Shown: positions 1 to 9,244 of the stretch, piece after piece
Numbering within the stretch: position 1 is the stretch's first letter
Layout: every line of letters begins with the position of its first letter
Assembly (NCBI GenBank): GCA_019187225.1
Contig: JABAQQ010000004.1
Location: 98,904-162,903 of the forward strand
Direction: 5' to 3'
Origin: Saprospiraceae bacterium
Lineage (GTDB): Bacteria > Bacteroidota > Bacteroidia > Chitinophagales > Saprospiraceae
Length of the DNA: 64,000 bases
Position numbers and translations under genes: made by a program
The notes under the pieces: generated by a model
The model's input: only the letters and a program-made list of their open reading frames with translations
Told to the model about the DNA's origin: nothing
Databases searched by the model: none

Positions 1-77
1 TCATTATTAAAGGTCAATCGTTATTACGAATGCCCCCTAATGACTTTAATGACCCCTAATGACTCTCTTAATGACCC

Positions 78-188
78 TTAAAAATGCGGACAATCGCATT
101 TCGGCTTAAAAAGACGGCAACTTTCCAACACGACCATCCCCACCATCAGCAGCAGGAAAGCGGCGCGCCACCAATTAATTTTTTTCAT
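78..188 (-). CDS. Small lipoprotein-like peptide (36 aa)
   Basis: A 36-residue reading frame that starts MKKINWW, has a hydrophobic stretch of about 15 residues (AFLLLMVGMVVLES) and then a cysteine followed by a basic, cysteine-containing tail ending KCDCPHF. This is the build of a tiny Bacteroidota lipoprotein with a lipobox-like LESC. The open frame extends 26 codons further upstream, but the upstream part has no signal-like character, so the inner ATG was chosen. A TACTTTCG box, one base off the Bacteroidota -7 consensus, lies at 219-226 on the same strand. It is divergent from the glycosyltransferase gene. Small lipoproteins with a CDCP-like tail seem recurrent in this phylum (from memory); function unknown. 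Confidence 0.5.
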   Translation of the reverse strand: MKKINWWRAAFLLLMVGMVVLESCRLFKPKCDCPHF

Positions 189-311
189 AGTCGAAACTGT
201 GTTTACTTTTACGATGGCGAAAGTAGCTAAATCGCTGCTTACCAAACGAAATTTTAACCTTGTCATTTGTATTTCACCTCAAAAACGCCAGGCAGGGTAC
301 AATCTTCCGCT

Positions 312-1400
312 TTGAAACGCATCCTCGTCGCACCGCTCAACTGGGGCCTCGGGCATGTTGCCCGCTGCATCCCGCTCATCCAGGCGCTCCGGAACATGGG
401 CGCGGAAGTGTTGCTGGCTTCCGATGGCGACGCCTTGCGCCTCCTGAAAGCTGAGTTTCCACAACTTCCCGCTTTTCAACTGCCTTCCTACCGCATTCGA
501 TACGACTCGCCCAATATGGTGCGCAACATTGCCTGGCAATTGCCACGCATCGTCTATGCTATACGCGCCGAGCAATGGGCAACCGAACGATTGGTGAACG
601 AACACGGGATTCAGGGTATTATTTCCGACAACCGCTACGGATGCTTCAGCCGCAAAGCCAACAACGTTGTACTCACCCACCAACTCCATCTGCGTGTACC
701 CGGCGTTTTTTTGGAATGGTCGGCCAACCGGGTTTTGCGCCGGGCTCTGGTGCAATTCGACACCATTTGGGTGCCGGATATCGCCGGCGAACCGAATCTG
801 TCGGGCGATCTTTCGCACGGAGAGCGGGCAATTCATCCGGACATCCATTTCATCGGGCCTTTATCGCGTATGCAAGCCGCCCATCCCTCCGGCGCCCACC
901 GCGAATCGGAATACGACATAGCCGTTGTGTTATCCGGCCCGGAGCCGCAGCGCACTTACTTAGAGCAGCGTCTGCTGGAGCAGGCTATGTTGTTGCCGCA
1001 AAAATTTATTTTCATCCAGGGAAAAACGAAAGCCAAGGAACACTATTACGTGGCGGAAAACGTGGAAGTAGTATCTTACCTGACTTCACACGAATTAAAT
1101 GAAGTGTTGCTCGCCAGCAAAGTGTTGGTGTGCCGTTCGGGCTACAGCAGCATCATGGATTTGGCGGCCTTAAGCAAAAAAGCCCTGCTCATCCCCACCC
1201 CCGGCCAGACAGAGCAGGAATACCTTGCCGGTTTTTTCTCGGCGCAAAACACATTTCTGGTCCAGAAGCAGGATGAAATAGACCTCGAATCGGGCTTGGA
1301 AAATGTACCGGAAACGTCAGGCTTTCAGCCCGGACAATTCGATACCGGGGCGTTTGAGCCGTTTTTAAAAAATTGGGTAGAGACATTGCGCACTCATTGA
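312..1400 (+). CDS. GT28/MurG-like glycosyltransferase
   Basis: Predicted nucleotide-sugar glycosyltransferase of the GT-B fold. The N-terminus KRILVAPLNWGLGHVARC has the glycine-rich loop that opens MurG-like enzymes. The C-terminal half carries VLVCRSGYSSIMDLAALSKK and LLIPTPGQTEQEYLA, matching the family's donor-binding region (G-Y-S-S-x-x-D and the P-x-P-x-Q-x-E-Q loop). There is no ATG near the N-terminus. A TTG at 312 gives the usual start (L/M-KRILVAP), and another TTG at 267 would add 15 residues without homologous character. The enzyme is cytoplasmic or peripheral on the membrane and probably works on a glycolipid or cell-envelope precursor; donor and acceptor cannot be read. MurG itself is less likely because there is no murein gene cluster nearby. 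Confidence 0.75.
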   Translation: MKRILVAPLNWGLGHVARCIPLIQALRNMGAEVLLASDGDALRLLKAEFPQLPAFQLPSYRIRYDSPNMVRNIAWQLPRIVYAIRAEQWATERLVNEHGIQGIISDNRYGCFSRKANNVVLTHQLHLRVPGVFLEWSANRVLRRALVQFDTIWVPDIAGEPNLSGDLSHGERAIHPDIHFIGPLSRMQAAHPSGAHRESEYDIAVVLSGPEPQRTYLEQRLLEQAMLLPQKFIFIQGKTKAKEHYYVAENVEVVSYLTSHELNEVLLASKVLVCRSGYSSIMDLAALSKKALLIPTPGQTEQEYLAGFFSAQNTFLVQKQDEIDLESGLENVPETSGFQPGQFDTGAFEPFLKNWVETLRTH

Positions 1401-1413
1401 ACAGTTGACTTTC

Positions 1414-1421
1414 TAAGTTTG
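1414..1421 (+). promoter_or_regulatory. -7 promoter box TAAGTTTG
   Basis: Perfect match to the Bacteroidota -7 consensus TAnnTTTG, 25 bases before the ATG of the M1 peptidase gene. No good TTTG is seen at -33, so the call rests on the -7 box and its position. Confidence 0.5.
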
Positions 1422-1445
1422 CAGCACGATCAAAACTTTCTGACA

Positions 1446-4400
1446 ATGAAATCCGTCCTTTTTCTTGCGCTCTGCCTTCTCCCCGCTTCGCTTTCCGCTC
1501 AAAACCCTCAAACCCTCAAACCATATTTCCAACAGGAAGTCAACTATAAAATTGTTGCAACGCTCGACGATAAAACCCATACCCTGACCGGCAACATCGA
1601 AATCGAATACATCAACAACTCCCCCGACGCACTCACCGAAGTATGGATGCATCTCTGGGGCAATGCCTATAAAAACCGCCAAACTGCCTTTTGCAAACAA
1701 AAACTGCGCGACGGCAGCAGCCGCTTTTATTTTGCAGAAGAAAAGGATCTCGGTTATTTCAAGAACCTCGATTTTGCTGTAAACGGCCAGAAAACGGAGT
1801 GGCAATATGATACGAAAAATCCCGATATTGCCTTATTGAAATTGACACAACCGCTCGCCCCCGGCGAGCGGATCACCATCGCCACGCCCTTCGTGCTCAA
1901 AATCCCCGCCTCCTTTTCCCGGCTCGGCCACGTCGGCACTTCCTATCAAATGACGCAATGGTACCCCAAACCGGCGGTATACGACCGCAAAGGCTGGCAC
2001 CCGATGCCTTATCTCGACATTGGCGAATTTTATTCCGAATTCGGATCTTTCGATGTGACGCTCACTTTGCCTGAAAATTATGTGGTGGGCGCGACGGGCG
2101 TCCTAAAAACGCCTGCGGAGGTGGAATTTCTGACAAAAAAAGAGGCGGAATCACGGGAGATGTTGTTTGTAAAAATGGCAAAGCCCAACCAGGAGCATAC
2201 GCAGGGCGACTCTTTCCCGCCCTCCAGTGCCACCCTGAAGACAATTCGTTACACCGCCGGGCGCGTACACGATTTTGCCTGGTTCGCCGATAAAAGGTTT
2301 TTTGTTTTGAAAGACACGGCTCGCCTGGCATCCGGCCGTACGGTGGACTGTTGGGCTATGTTCCCGCCTTCAAGACTCAGCGCATTGAAAAGATCGCAAG
2401 CAGATATGTGGAAAAAAGGCGCTTTTTACGTGCGGCGCGCCGTCGAATTTTACTCCGAAAAAGTGGGCGAGTATCCCTGGCCTCAAGCGACGGCGGTGCA
2501 TTCGGCGCTGAGCGCAGGTGGCGGTATGGAATACCCCATGATCACCGTCATCGGCAATTCCTCCTCAGCCAAAGATCTGGACGACGTGATCACGCATGAA
2601 GTGGGGCATAATTGGTTTTACGGCATACTCGCTTCCAACGAGCGCGATCACCCCTTCATGGACGAAGGTCTGAACTCCTATTACGAGCAGCGTTATATGA
2701 ACCAATATTACGGCAGTTACGACCCGGTCGGACTGCCCAAATTCATATACGAACCGAAAAAAAACGGCCCCTTGCTCAACACCGGCTATCTTTTACTTGC
2801 CCGAGAACACAAGGATACGCCTCCGGATTCCCATGCCAACGACTTTGCACCGATCGCATATGGCCTGCAGGTGTACATGAAAACGGCTCTGTGTATGTAC
2901 TGGTTGGAAAAATCCGCCGGTACAGAACGGCTCGATGCAGCCATGCAGGAATACTACCGCCAGTGGCAATTCCGGCATCCGTATCCTGAGGATTTGAAAG
3001 CGGTTTTTGATCAAAACGGTCTCGATGCGAATTGGTTCTTCGAAACCATGCAAACACAGAAAAAGGCGGATTTTGCATTAAAAGGGATCAAAAAGGACAA
3101 TGGACATTGGACACTGGACATTGAAAACAAAGGAGATCTGCAAGCCCCTTTTTCCGTGACGGCGCTCAGGGATGGAAAAGCGGTAGAGACGAAATGGTAT
3201 TCCGCACCGGGACAACTCGAATTTCCGGACGCGGATGCCGACGTATTCGTCATTGACCATGAATCCGTTGTGCTGGACTTGAACCGAAAGAACAACCGCC
3301 GTCGCAGCTCCGGTTTTTTGCCCGGTTTCGAGCCTTTGGAACTCAGAACCCTGGCGCCGTTTCAAAGTCCCGGACGCAGCACCCTCGCCGTAATGCCCTG
3401 GCTCGGCTGGAACAATTACGACAAGACCATGGCCGGCGTGTTGATTTACAACCCAGTCCTGCCCTCCCCCCGGCTGCAATACTTCCTCGCGCCGGGCTAC
3501 GGTTTTGGCTCGCGCCAGTTCGCAGGAATGGCCGACGTGCAATATCGCTTTTATCCGGGCGGACTGTTTCCGAAAATAAGCGTCGGTGTGAACGCAAAAA
3601 TGTTCGATTTCGACTATAACGAGCGGGATGATTATTATTCCAAATTCTATCGGGTAGCGCCACAGATCAGGGCCGAATTGCGCGACAATTCCCTTTCTTT
3701 CAGACATTTTTTGAATTTCCGAACCCTGTTCATCGGCAAAGAATCCGATGTGCGCGATAGCACCGTTTTCGTCGGAAAGGAGTACGATAAATATACGATA
3801 TACGAAGCCCGTTATGAGGCAGAACAACGCGGGATGCCCAATCCCTGGCGGTTTGCAACGGCATTGGAATGGCAGAACGGCCGCGATGCTTTCGGCGATA
3901 AAGGCAAATACCTGCGCGGTTCGCTCGAATGGCGTCAGCAGATCTTTTATAAACCCGGCAGGAAAGTCACGGCGCGCATATTTGCGGGCGCCTTTTTGCA
4001 AAACGACCGCCGCAACGACGGCATCCTCGCAGGCGATCCTGCCCAAGCATCGTTGGCGCTCAATCCCCAGGGTTTCAACGACTATCGCTTCGACCAGATT
4101 TTCCTCGCCCGGAGCGGAGGCGCCGATATTCTGGGCCGCCAGGTGAGCCAAACGGAAGGTGGATTCAAGGGAGCATTCGGAGCGCCTTTCGCGGGTACCA
4201 TCGGCATATCGAACAATTTCATCGTGTCGCTCAACCTGAAGGCCGACCTCCCGCAGCGGCTACCGCTCGGATTGCCGGTGAAACCCTGGTTCGACATCGG
4301 CTGGTTCGACGACGCCACACTTCTGGGCGAAAACCGCCCAAAAGAAGAACAACTGCTCTGGAGCGGTGGCTTTATGCTCGAATTCTTTAACGGGGGATTG

Positions 4401-4547
4401 GAAATTTATTTCCCTGTCATCCATTCCAAATCGCTGAAAAACAAATACGACGAAGTATTTGGGGGCAATTACTGGAAATGGATTTCCTGGAGCATGCAGT
4501 TAGGAAAGCTTGAACCGACGGAAATCCTGGACAGTATGGTACGGTGA
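1446..4547 (+). CDS. M1 family aminopeptidase-like metallopeptidase with C-terminal barrel-like domain
   Basis: Secreted zinc metallopeptidase. A signal peptide (MKSVLFLALCLLPASLSAQ) is followed by the M1 N-terminal beta domain and the catalytic domain. GGMEYP near residue 359 stands for the GAMEN exopeptidase motif, and HEVGHNWFYG near residue 384 with a downstream DEG glutamate about 21 residues later completes HExxH-x18-E. The last 400 residues (from about 640) are rich in alternating aromatic segments (YRFYPGGLF, FFNGGLEIYFPV) and look like an outer-membrane beta-barrel or surface-antigen-like module, not a sorting domain. The ATG at 1446 was chosen because it opens the signal peptide. 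A TAAGTTTG box lies just upstream. Total 1,033 residues, the long Bacteroidota version of the family. Substrates are probably peptides in the periplasm or at the surface. Confidence 0.9.
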   Translation: MKSVLFLALCLLPASLSAQNPQTLKPYFQQEVNYKIVATLDDKTHTLTGNIEIEYINNSPDALTEVWMHLWGNAYKNRQTAFCKQKLRDGSSRFYFAEEKDLGYFKNLDFAVNGQKTEWQYDTKNPDIALLKLTQPLAPGERITIATPFVLKIPASFSRLGHVGTSYQMTQWYPKPAVYDRKGWHPMPYLDIGEFYSEFGSFDVTLTLPENYVVGATGVLKTPAEVEFLTKKEAESREMLFVKMAKPNQEHTQGDSFPPSSATLKTIRYTAGRVHDFAWFADKRFFVLKDTARLASGRTVDCWAMFPPSRLSALKRSQADMWKKGAFYVRRAVEFYSEKVGEYPWPQATAVHSALSAGGGMEYPMITVIGNSSSAKDLDDVITHEVGHNWFYGILASNERDHPFMDEGLNSYYEQRYMNQYYGSYDPVGLPKFIYEPKKNGPLLNTGYLLLAREHKDTPPDSHANDFAPIAYGLQVYMKTALCMYWLEKSAGTERLDAAMQEYYRQWQFRHPYPEDLKAVFDQNGLDANWFFETMQTQKKADFALKGIKKDNGHWTLDIENKGDLQAPFSVTALRDGKAVETKWYSAPGQLEFPDADADVFVIDHESVVLDLNRKNNRRRSSGFLPGFEPLELRTLAPFQSPGRSTLAVMPWLGWNNYDKTMAGVLIYNPVLPSPRLQYFLAPGYGFGSRQFAGMADVQYRFYPGGLFPKISVGVNAKMFDFDYNERDDYYSKFYRVAPQIRAELRDNSLSFRHFLNFRTLFIGKESDVRDSTVFVGKEYDKYTIYEARYEAEQRGMPNPWRFATALEWQNGRDAFGDKGKYLRGSLEWRQQIFYKPGRKVTARIFAGAFLQNDRRNDGILAGDPAQASLALNPQGFNDYRFDQIFLARSGGADILGRQVSQTEGGFKGAFGAPFAGTIGISNNFIVSLNLKADLPQRLPLGLPVKPWFDIGWFDDATLLGENRPKEEQLLWSGGFMLEFFNGGLEIYFPVIHSKSLKNKYDEVFGGNYWKWISWSMQLGKLEPTEILDSMVR

Positions 4548-4566
4548 GAAAAGAGAGGTTTCAATT

Positions 4567-5211
4567 TTAAACAGTCTCCTTGACCATCAAATGAAGCCGC
4601 AGCAAATCTTTCAAATGATCCGTAAAGCGGGCCCTGCCTTTTGCGGAATAAATATTGTCTTCGCAGTCCTCTCCCAGCATGATACACATCAGTTTGCCCT
4701 GTCCTATGAGTGTTGAAAAAGAGCCGAATACGGTTGCTATGGTCAATTCCACATCAGCCGGGCGGAACATTCCTTTATCCTGACCTTCCAGGATGAATCC
4801 GCGTATCACACTGAGAACATTAGCGAAATGATCCGTGATGGCGTTCACAAGTTTGGGGCGCTGGCTCAGTGACATCTCCCGCATGATGATTCGGTGAAAA
4901 TTGTATCCCTCGAACAATTTTTCAGCATACATATCTACTGTAGCCAGGAGTTTCTCCCAGGGAGTAGAGATAGAGTTGGCTATTTCACTCAATCGTTCGA
5001 GGGTGAGGGGAAATTTTTCGGCGATCAATGCTTCCAGGAGGCCGACTTTCGATCCGAAGTGGTAACTGACCATGGCAACATTCACCCCCGCTTCATTGGC
5101 AAGTTGGCGGACGGTCACCGCCTCGAAACCCTTCCGGGCAAAAAGCCGTTCGGCGACTTCGAGCAGGATTTCCCGGGTGTCATTTCTTTCAGGCGGTGAA
5201 AAGTCGGCCAT
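4567..5211 (-). CDS. TetR/AcrR family transcriptional regulator
   Basis: A 214-residue one-component repressor. The N-terminal helix-turn-helix is textbook: ILLEVAERLFARKGFEAVTV, then LANEAGVNVAMVSYHFGSKVGLLEAL. The C-terminal ligand-binding domain (residues about 60-210) is helical and without a recognisable ligand signature. Start taken at MADFSPPE; the open frame extends 14 codons further but would run over the promoter box TACTTTTG at 5232-5239. It is convergent with the M1 peptidase gene and has no obvious partner gene beside it, so it may act on its own promoter or on distant genes. Confidence 0.88.
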   Translation of the reverse strand: MADFSPPERNDTREILLEVAERLFARKGFEAVTVRQLANEAGVNVAMVSYHFGSKVGLLEALIAEKFPLTLERLSEIANSISTPWEKLLATVDMYAEKLFEGYNFHRIIMREMSLSQRPKLVNAITDHFANVLSVIRGFILEGQDKGMFRPADVELTIATVFGSFSTLIGQGKLMCIMLGEDCEDNIYSAKGRARFTDHLKDLLRLHLMVKETV

Positions 5212-5231
5212 AATCCGTTGGTTACAAAAGG

Positions 5232-5239
5232 CAAAAGTA
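5232..5239 (-). promoter_or_regulatory. -7 promoter box TACTTTTG for tetR-type gene
   Basis: Perfect TAnnTTTG on the minus strand, 20 bases before the chosen ATG. The sequence 26 bases further upstream reads ATTG, close to the -33 TTTG element. Confidence 0.5.
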
Positions 5240-5277
5240 AAAAAATTAAACACCCGTTTGACAATCAGGGTATTTCT

Positions 5278-6705
5278 TTAACGCCTTTCCAACTTTTTTG
5301 TCACTTGCCCTGCAAGCCATTCGCGGTGCATCATTTCCCGCGCCGGTGGTAATTGTTCATAAAGGGACTGGTAGCGCCCGCGGTCGCCGGGAGGGATTTT
5401 TATAAATTTGGCAGTGAACTCCACAAATTTTTGCATTTGCCGTTTGCGTTCCGGGTCGAGCACCTGGTTGCGATGCAAGAATATCCGCGTAGCTTCCAGG
5501 TACGATACCAGCAGCTCGGTCTGGTCGGTTTCACAAAATATCTTGATGAGCAGGCTGCGGACCGTAATATTGAGCAGCACGTCGGTAAATTCGACCTGGA
5601 GCAGGGCCTGCTGGGCCTCGTCGTATTGTTTCAGGTGGTAATGATATTGGGCAAGGTTGTAACGGAAAACGTTTTCCGCGTATTCCGCCGGAAGCCGCCC
5701 GCAGTAATCGTGGATAAACTTGCTGGTCCAATCGGCTTGTCCGGTTTTAAGGCCGACCGCCACGATGTTGGTATAGTCCCAGGGCGAAATAAAACCGCCA
5801 TTGAAGATCAACCCGTTTTTCAGAAGTATTTTATTGATCTCCAAATGTTCATGTAAAAAACGGTCGTCGTTGAAACGGTTGATCCGACGGGTGCAATAGT
5901 TGAGCAATTGAAGATAGAGCTGTTGCAATTCGCCGGATTCAAAAAAATGCTCCGAAGCGGCGATCAGGGATTTAGCCGATTCGAAGTGCTCCGTCTCATC
6001 GGGATGGGTCAACAGCAACAACAGGTTGCGGTAAATCCGGATTGCCGGAATATCAGAATAAATTTCCGACTCCGACCAGGCCATGACCTCATCCAGGTAA
6101 GGGGTATCGTAACGTATGTTCAACACGGTTTCGTAATTGAGCATTTCACAGGCATAACGCAGTTTTTCGGCAATGAAATAAACATCGAGGGCATCGGCAG
6201 CCACCTGAAGACGCTCGTTGTAAATCCTTTGATGGTGGTCGCCGTGCTCGTAAAAAAAACGCCTGGCGATGAGTTGTTCTCTATAAAAACCGGCATCGCG
6301 CAGAGGCGACAACGCTAATATTTTTTCTGCCTCTGCCTGCGTGGATTTATAATGCTTAGGCAAATCCAGATCGCGATACAACTGCATTAATGTCAGTTGT
6401 TGTTTCCATTCGTCGGAAAGGAACGACTCTACAACGAGGAATCTTTCAGTTAGTGCGAGCAGGCGGCTGGACAAATGAGCCAGCGATTTTTCGTCCAGCG
6501 ATTTGTTGACCGTCAGTTTTTTCAGCACATTTTGACGCGAAAGTTGCGGATGGTTAAAGGCAGGCGCGTATTTTTGTAAATAATTGAAAAGCAGCAGACA
6601 ATCGTCATTCTTGTTAAAAAAAGGCGACTGCAGAAAATCGCCTAACCGCGATAATTGCCGCGGCGTCAGCGCCCTGAAAAGTTCGATGAGTTTGCTGTCT
6701 GTCAC
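5278..6705 (-). CDS. Conserved helical protein of unknown function (475 aa)
   Basis: No domain recognised. The protein has no signal peptide or membrane segment and is predicted by eye to be almost all alpha-helical, rich in Leu, Tyr and charged residues. Segments such as YNLAQYHYHLKQYDEAQQALLQVEF have the spacing of TPR-like helical hairpins. The N-terminus (TDSKLIELFRALTPRQLSRLGDFLQSPFFNKN) is compact and looks like a small interaction domain. Large proteins of this build occur in Saprospiria-like genomes (recollection). It is divergent from the dockerin-like T9SS gene with 66 bases between the two starts, so the promoters must overlap. A cytoplasmic scaffold or regulator is possible, but this is a guess. 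Confidence 0.7.
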   Translation of the reverse strand: MTDSKLIELFRALTPRQLSRLGDFLQSPFFNKNDDCLLLFNYLQKYAPAFNHPQLSRQNVLKKLTVNKSLDEKSLAHLSSRLLALTERFLVVESFLSDEWKQQLTLMQLYRDLDLPKHYKSTQAEAEKILALSPLRDAGFYREQLIARRFFYEHGDHHQRIYNERLQVAADALDVYFIAEKLRYACEMLNYETVLNIRYDTPYLDEVMAWSESEIYSDIPAIRIYRNLLLLLTHPDETEHFESAKSLIAASEHFFESGELQQLYLQLLNYCTRRINRFNDDRFLHEHLEINKILLKNGLIFNGGFISPWDYTNIVAVGLKTGQADWTSKFIHDYCGRLPAEYAENVFRYNLAQYHYHLKQYDEAQQALLQVEFTDVLLNITVRSLLIKIFCETDQTELLVSYLEATRIFLHRNQVLDPERKRQMQKFVEFTAKFIKIPPGDRGRYQSLYEQLPPAREMMHREWLAGQVTKKLERR

Positions 6706-6771
6706 GATAGAACCTCCATGCGCCTAAAGTTCCGGCACTTTCAGCGTCATTTCCTAACCAAATGCACAATT

Positions 6772-7896
6772 ATGCGCCTACTGCTCTATCCACTCGTCAT
6801 TTGTATCATCACAGCAAATTTTTGCCAGGGCCAACCGGTAGTGATGTATCCAGGCGACACCAACAACGACGGCACCGCCAATCACTTCGATCTCCTGCCC
6901 ATCGGGATCGCTTATGGCAGCGTTGGTCCGCCGCGTTTTCCCGCTTCGCTCGTTTGGGTACCGCAGCAAGCCGAACCATGGCCGCAAACATTGCCTGTCA
7001 GCCAAATCAATCTGGCTTTCGTGGACTGCAACGGCATGGATACCATCAACTCGCTGGACGTCGTCGCCATCGGCCTCAATTACGACAGCGTACAGGGACC
7101 GCCCGCTTTTCCACCTCCTTCGCCATACCAGCCGAAACTGACCGACACCTGTTTCAGCTGCCCCAAGCCGGATATCGCCATCACATTCAACAAGGATGTT
7201 GTGGATGTAACGGGCGAACTGGAAGCTTATATCCGCCTTGTTTATCCACCGGGAGTTCCCTCCTCGCTTGGCGCGCTGGGCATAGCTTTCGACGTGGAAT
7301 ACCACTACACCAACGAGATCATTGATTCGCTCACACAGGTTTTTCCGGATCAGTTTCCTGCCAACCGGATGTATGTCGCCGCAACGCATACCAATGTACT
7401 GGCAACGGGTTCGCTGCCACCACCGGGCCGGATCGGGTTCGCAGCGGCAGGTCGCGGGCAAAACGTATTTTTTTCTACGGACACTCTGCTGACGGTAGAA
7501 TTCATTATAACGGACATGATCATCCGGGACGAAGCGGCCGATACTTTTTCTTTAAATATTTCCAATATTCTGATCCTGAACAGGTTGGAGCAAGTGATCT
7601 GTATGGGAAATATCACCAGAGACTCTGTGATTATTGTGTCGGCCAAAGCTCCGCCGGCATCAGGCCCTTTTGTTCGTATTTTACCCAACCCTGTCGGAGA
7701 CATCTTGATTGTAGAATCGCCGGAATCGCCCGTGGAGAAAGTTGAAATATACGGCCTGAACGGTGCGTGTGTATTACAGGAAATGGCCAGTGAACAGAAC
7801 AGAATCGAATTGCCAGTGGGCGCCTTATCGCCGGGGCTATGGCTGGTGGTTGTTCAGACAAAAGCAGGCGTTTTTACCAACAAATTCCTCAAGTAG
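6772..7896 (+). CDS. T9SS-secreted protein with dockerin-like calcium repeats
   Basis: 374 residues. Signal peptide MRLLLYPLVICIITANFCQG, then two dockerin/EF-hand-like segments: YPGDTNNDGTANHFDLLPIG (residues 23-42) and DCNGMDTINSLDVVAIGLNY (near residue 85). A cohesin-like or Ig-like middle follows (IAITFNKDVVDVTGELEAYI). The C-terminus is a type A sorting domain: ILPNPVGDILIVES, then VEKVEIYGLNGACV and a final GLWLVVVQTKAGVFTNKFLK. It is therefore exported by the T9SS and attached to or released from the surface. Start taken at the ATG that opens the signal peptide; the frame is open further upstream but runs into the divergent neighbour. Its 3' end meets the anti-sigma gene with four bases between the stops. 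Confidence 0.85.
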   Translation: MRLLLYPLVICIITANFCQGQPVVMYPGDTNNDGTANHFDLLPIGIAYGSVGPPRFPASLVWVPQQAEPWPQTLPVSQINLAFVDCNGMDTINSLDVVAIGLNYDSVQGPPAFPPPSPYQPKLTDTCFSCPKPDIAITFNKDVVDVTGELEAYIRLVYPPGVPSSLGALGIAFDVEYHYTNEIIDSLTQVFPDQFPANRMYVAATHTNVLATGSLPPPGRIGFAAAGRGQNVFFSTDTLLTVEFIITDMIIRDEAADTFSLNISNILILNRLEQVICMGNITRDSVIIVSAKAPPASGPFVRILPNPVGDILIVESPESPVEKVEIYGLNGACVLQEMASEQNRIELPVGALSPGLWLVVVQTKAGVFTNKFLK

Positions 7897-7900
7897 ACGC

Positions 7901-8644
7901 TTACAATTCCTTCAACAACACCTGCGCCTGTTCGTAGCGGGCATCGCCGGGTGCTATTTTTTGCAATTCGGTTTTACAGGCTGCGGTGTTTTTGTCTTTT
8001 AAAAAACTCAGTGCGACATACCACGTTGCTTCGCCAAGAAGGGCCGTACTGCCTGCCGCCACCGGCGTCAAAACCGCCCGCGCGTCGGCAGTGCGGTCGA
8101 GTTCGATCAGGCATATTCCTTTGTACAGGAGTGCCGTCGGATCACGGGGTTGTTCGGCCAGCAAGCGATCGAGGGCGGAAAGCGCTGTGGCATAGTCCTT
8201 TGAATTGAAAGCCGCTTCGGCATCGGCAGCGGACTGTTCCGCTGCACCGCGCACGGTAAGGGAAAGCGGCGCGTGTTGGGCATATTGACGATACGACGGG
8301 CTGCCGGTCGAGGTAATAAACCACACAGCGATGGCCACCAGGGCAAGACCCGCCGCCGCCGCCAGCCAGCGCAGGCGCGTCATGCGGGCGGTCATAGGCG
8401 GCTGACCGACAGATTTTTTTAATTCCGCCTCCTTAAAAAAATCGGTGCCGACAGCGGACAGCGTATCGGAAAAAACCTGCCGTTTCGCAGCACGGCGGGG
8501 GAACGCCTCCATTTCCCGCCGCAGGTCGAATTCCCGCCCGAATGCAGCATCCGAAGCTGCACGCATTTCAACGGCTTGCGCGTTTTCGGGCGACAACAGA
8601 CCATTGAAATAGTCGTCTAACAGTTGAATATCTTGCTCGTTCAT
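7901..8644 (-). CDS. Anti-sigma-like membrane protein with TPR tail
   Basis: 247 residues. The N-terminal 85 residues are cytoplasmic and acidic/helical, starting MNEQDIQLLDDYFNGLLSPE; this DDYFNG-LSPEE pattern is common at the N-terminus of Bacteroidota anti-sigma factors that lack the zinc ligands. A single membrane helix (LRWLAAAAGLALVAIAVWFI) covers residues 91-110. The outer part holds two or three TPR-like hairpins (AFNSKDYATALSALDRLLAE, LLYKGICLIELDRTADARAV). The gene is downstream of an ECF-type sigma gene on the same strand with 41 bases between them, the usual sigma/anti-sigma order. Role inferred: hold the sigma factor at the membrane until an envelope signal is sensed. No protease-cleavage signature seen. 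Confidence 0.72.
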   Translation of the reverse strand: MNEQDIQLLDDYFNGLLSPENAQAVEMRAASDAAFGREFDLRREMEAFPRRAAKRQVFSDTLSAVGTDFFKEAELKKSVGQPPMTARMTRLRWLAAAAGLALVAIAVWFITSTGSPSYRQYAQHAPLSLTVRGAAEQSAADAEAAFNSKDYATALSALDRLLAEQPRDPTALLYKGICLIELDRTADARAVLTPVAAGSTALLGEATWYVALSFLKDKNTAACKTELQKIAPGDARYEQAQVLLKEL

Positions 8645-8685
8645 GGCGTGGCGGAGTTAAGAGTTATGAGATATTAGTGATGAAC

Positions 8686-9243
8686 TTATGGTTCATTATA
8701 AATCGCCCGCCACCGCTCGGTGCAAGCGTTTTTGCGCCGGTATAGCGTGTCCACGCTGTTCATTTGCAGCGTTTCGGCAGCTTCTTTCGCAGCGGTGCCG
8801 TTTGAAAGCAGCGTGAGCAGCTGACGACACAAGTCGCTCAATTGCCCGAAAGCCCGTGCCAGCCGTTCCTGACGGCTTTGTTCGGCCAGGGCCTCTTCGG
8901 CAACGGTCAACACGTCGGCGGCGACTTCGAGGTTATATCGCCGCTCCTCCTCATTTCTTACCTCTGCCTCCCTGCCTTTTTGCCGCAGCCGGTCGATCCA
9001 CTTGCGCGACCATATCACGTGCAGCAGCGCGCCGAGCGGGCAAGTCAGCACAAAATCAGGCTGTTGCGCTTTTTCAAACACGGCCATCAGCGCTTCCTGA
9101 AAAATATCGCGCGCATCGTCGGGCGAGCCGCCGCGGGCGACCACCCAGCGCAACGCCTGGGCGGAATGCTGTTTGTAAATCTCCCGGATGTCGCGCTCGG
9201 AGTGGCGGCGCAGGGCTTCGATGTAGCGGTGGTCAGCGTGCAT
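8686..9243 (-). CDS. ECF-type sigma-70 family RNA polymerase sigma factor
   Basis: 185 residues. Region 2 is visible as DIREIYKQHSAQALRWVV, DDARDIFQEALMAVFEKAQQ and LGALLHVIWSRKWIDRLRQK (the -10 recognition helix WSRKWIDRLR). Region 4 at the C-terminus reads FGQLSDLCRQLLTLLSNGTAAKEAAETLQMNSVDTLYRRKNACTERW, a helix-turn-helix. Length and domains fit an ECF sigma factor. The next gene on the strand is an anti-sigma-like TPR protein. The ATG at 9243 directly follows a GCAGTGGGCAG-type word leader. Target genes cannot be read, but the divergent PKD and CHAT genes across the minisatellite are candidates (inference). Confidence 0.88.
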   Translation of the reverse strand: MHADHRYIEALRRHSERDIREIYKQHSAQALRWVVARGGSPDDARDIFQEALMAVFEKAQQPDFVLTCPLGALLHVIWSRKWIDRLRQKGREAEVRNEEERRYNLEVAADVLTVAEEALAEQSRQERLARAFGQLSDLCRQLLTLLSNGTAAKEAAETLQMNSVDTLYRRKNACTERWRAIYNEP

Positions 9244-9244
9244 G

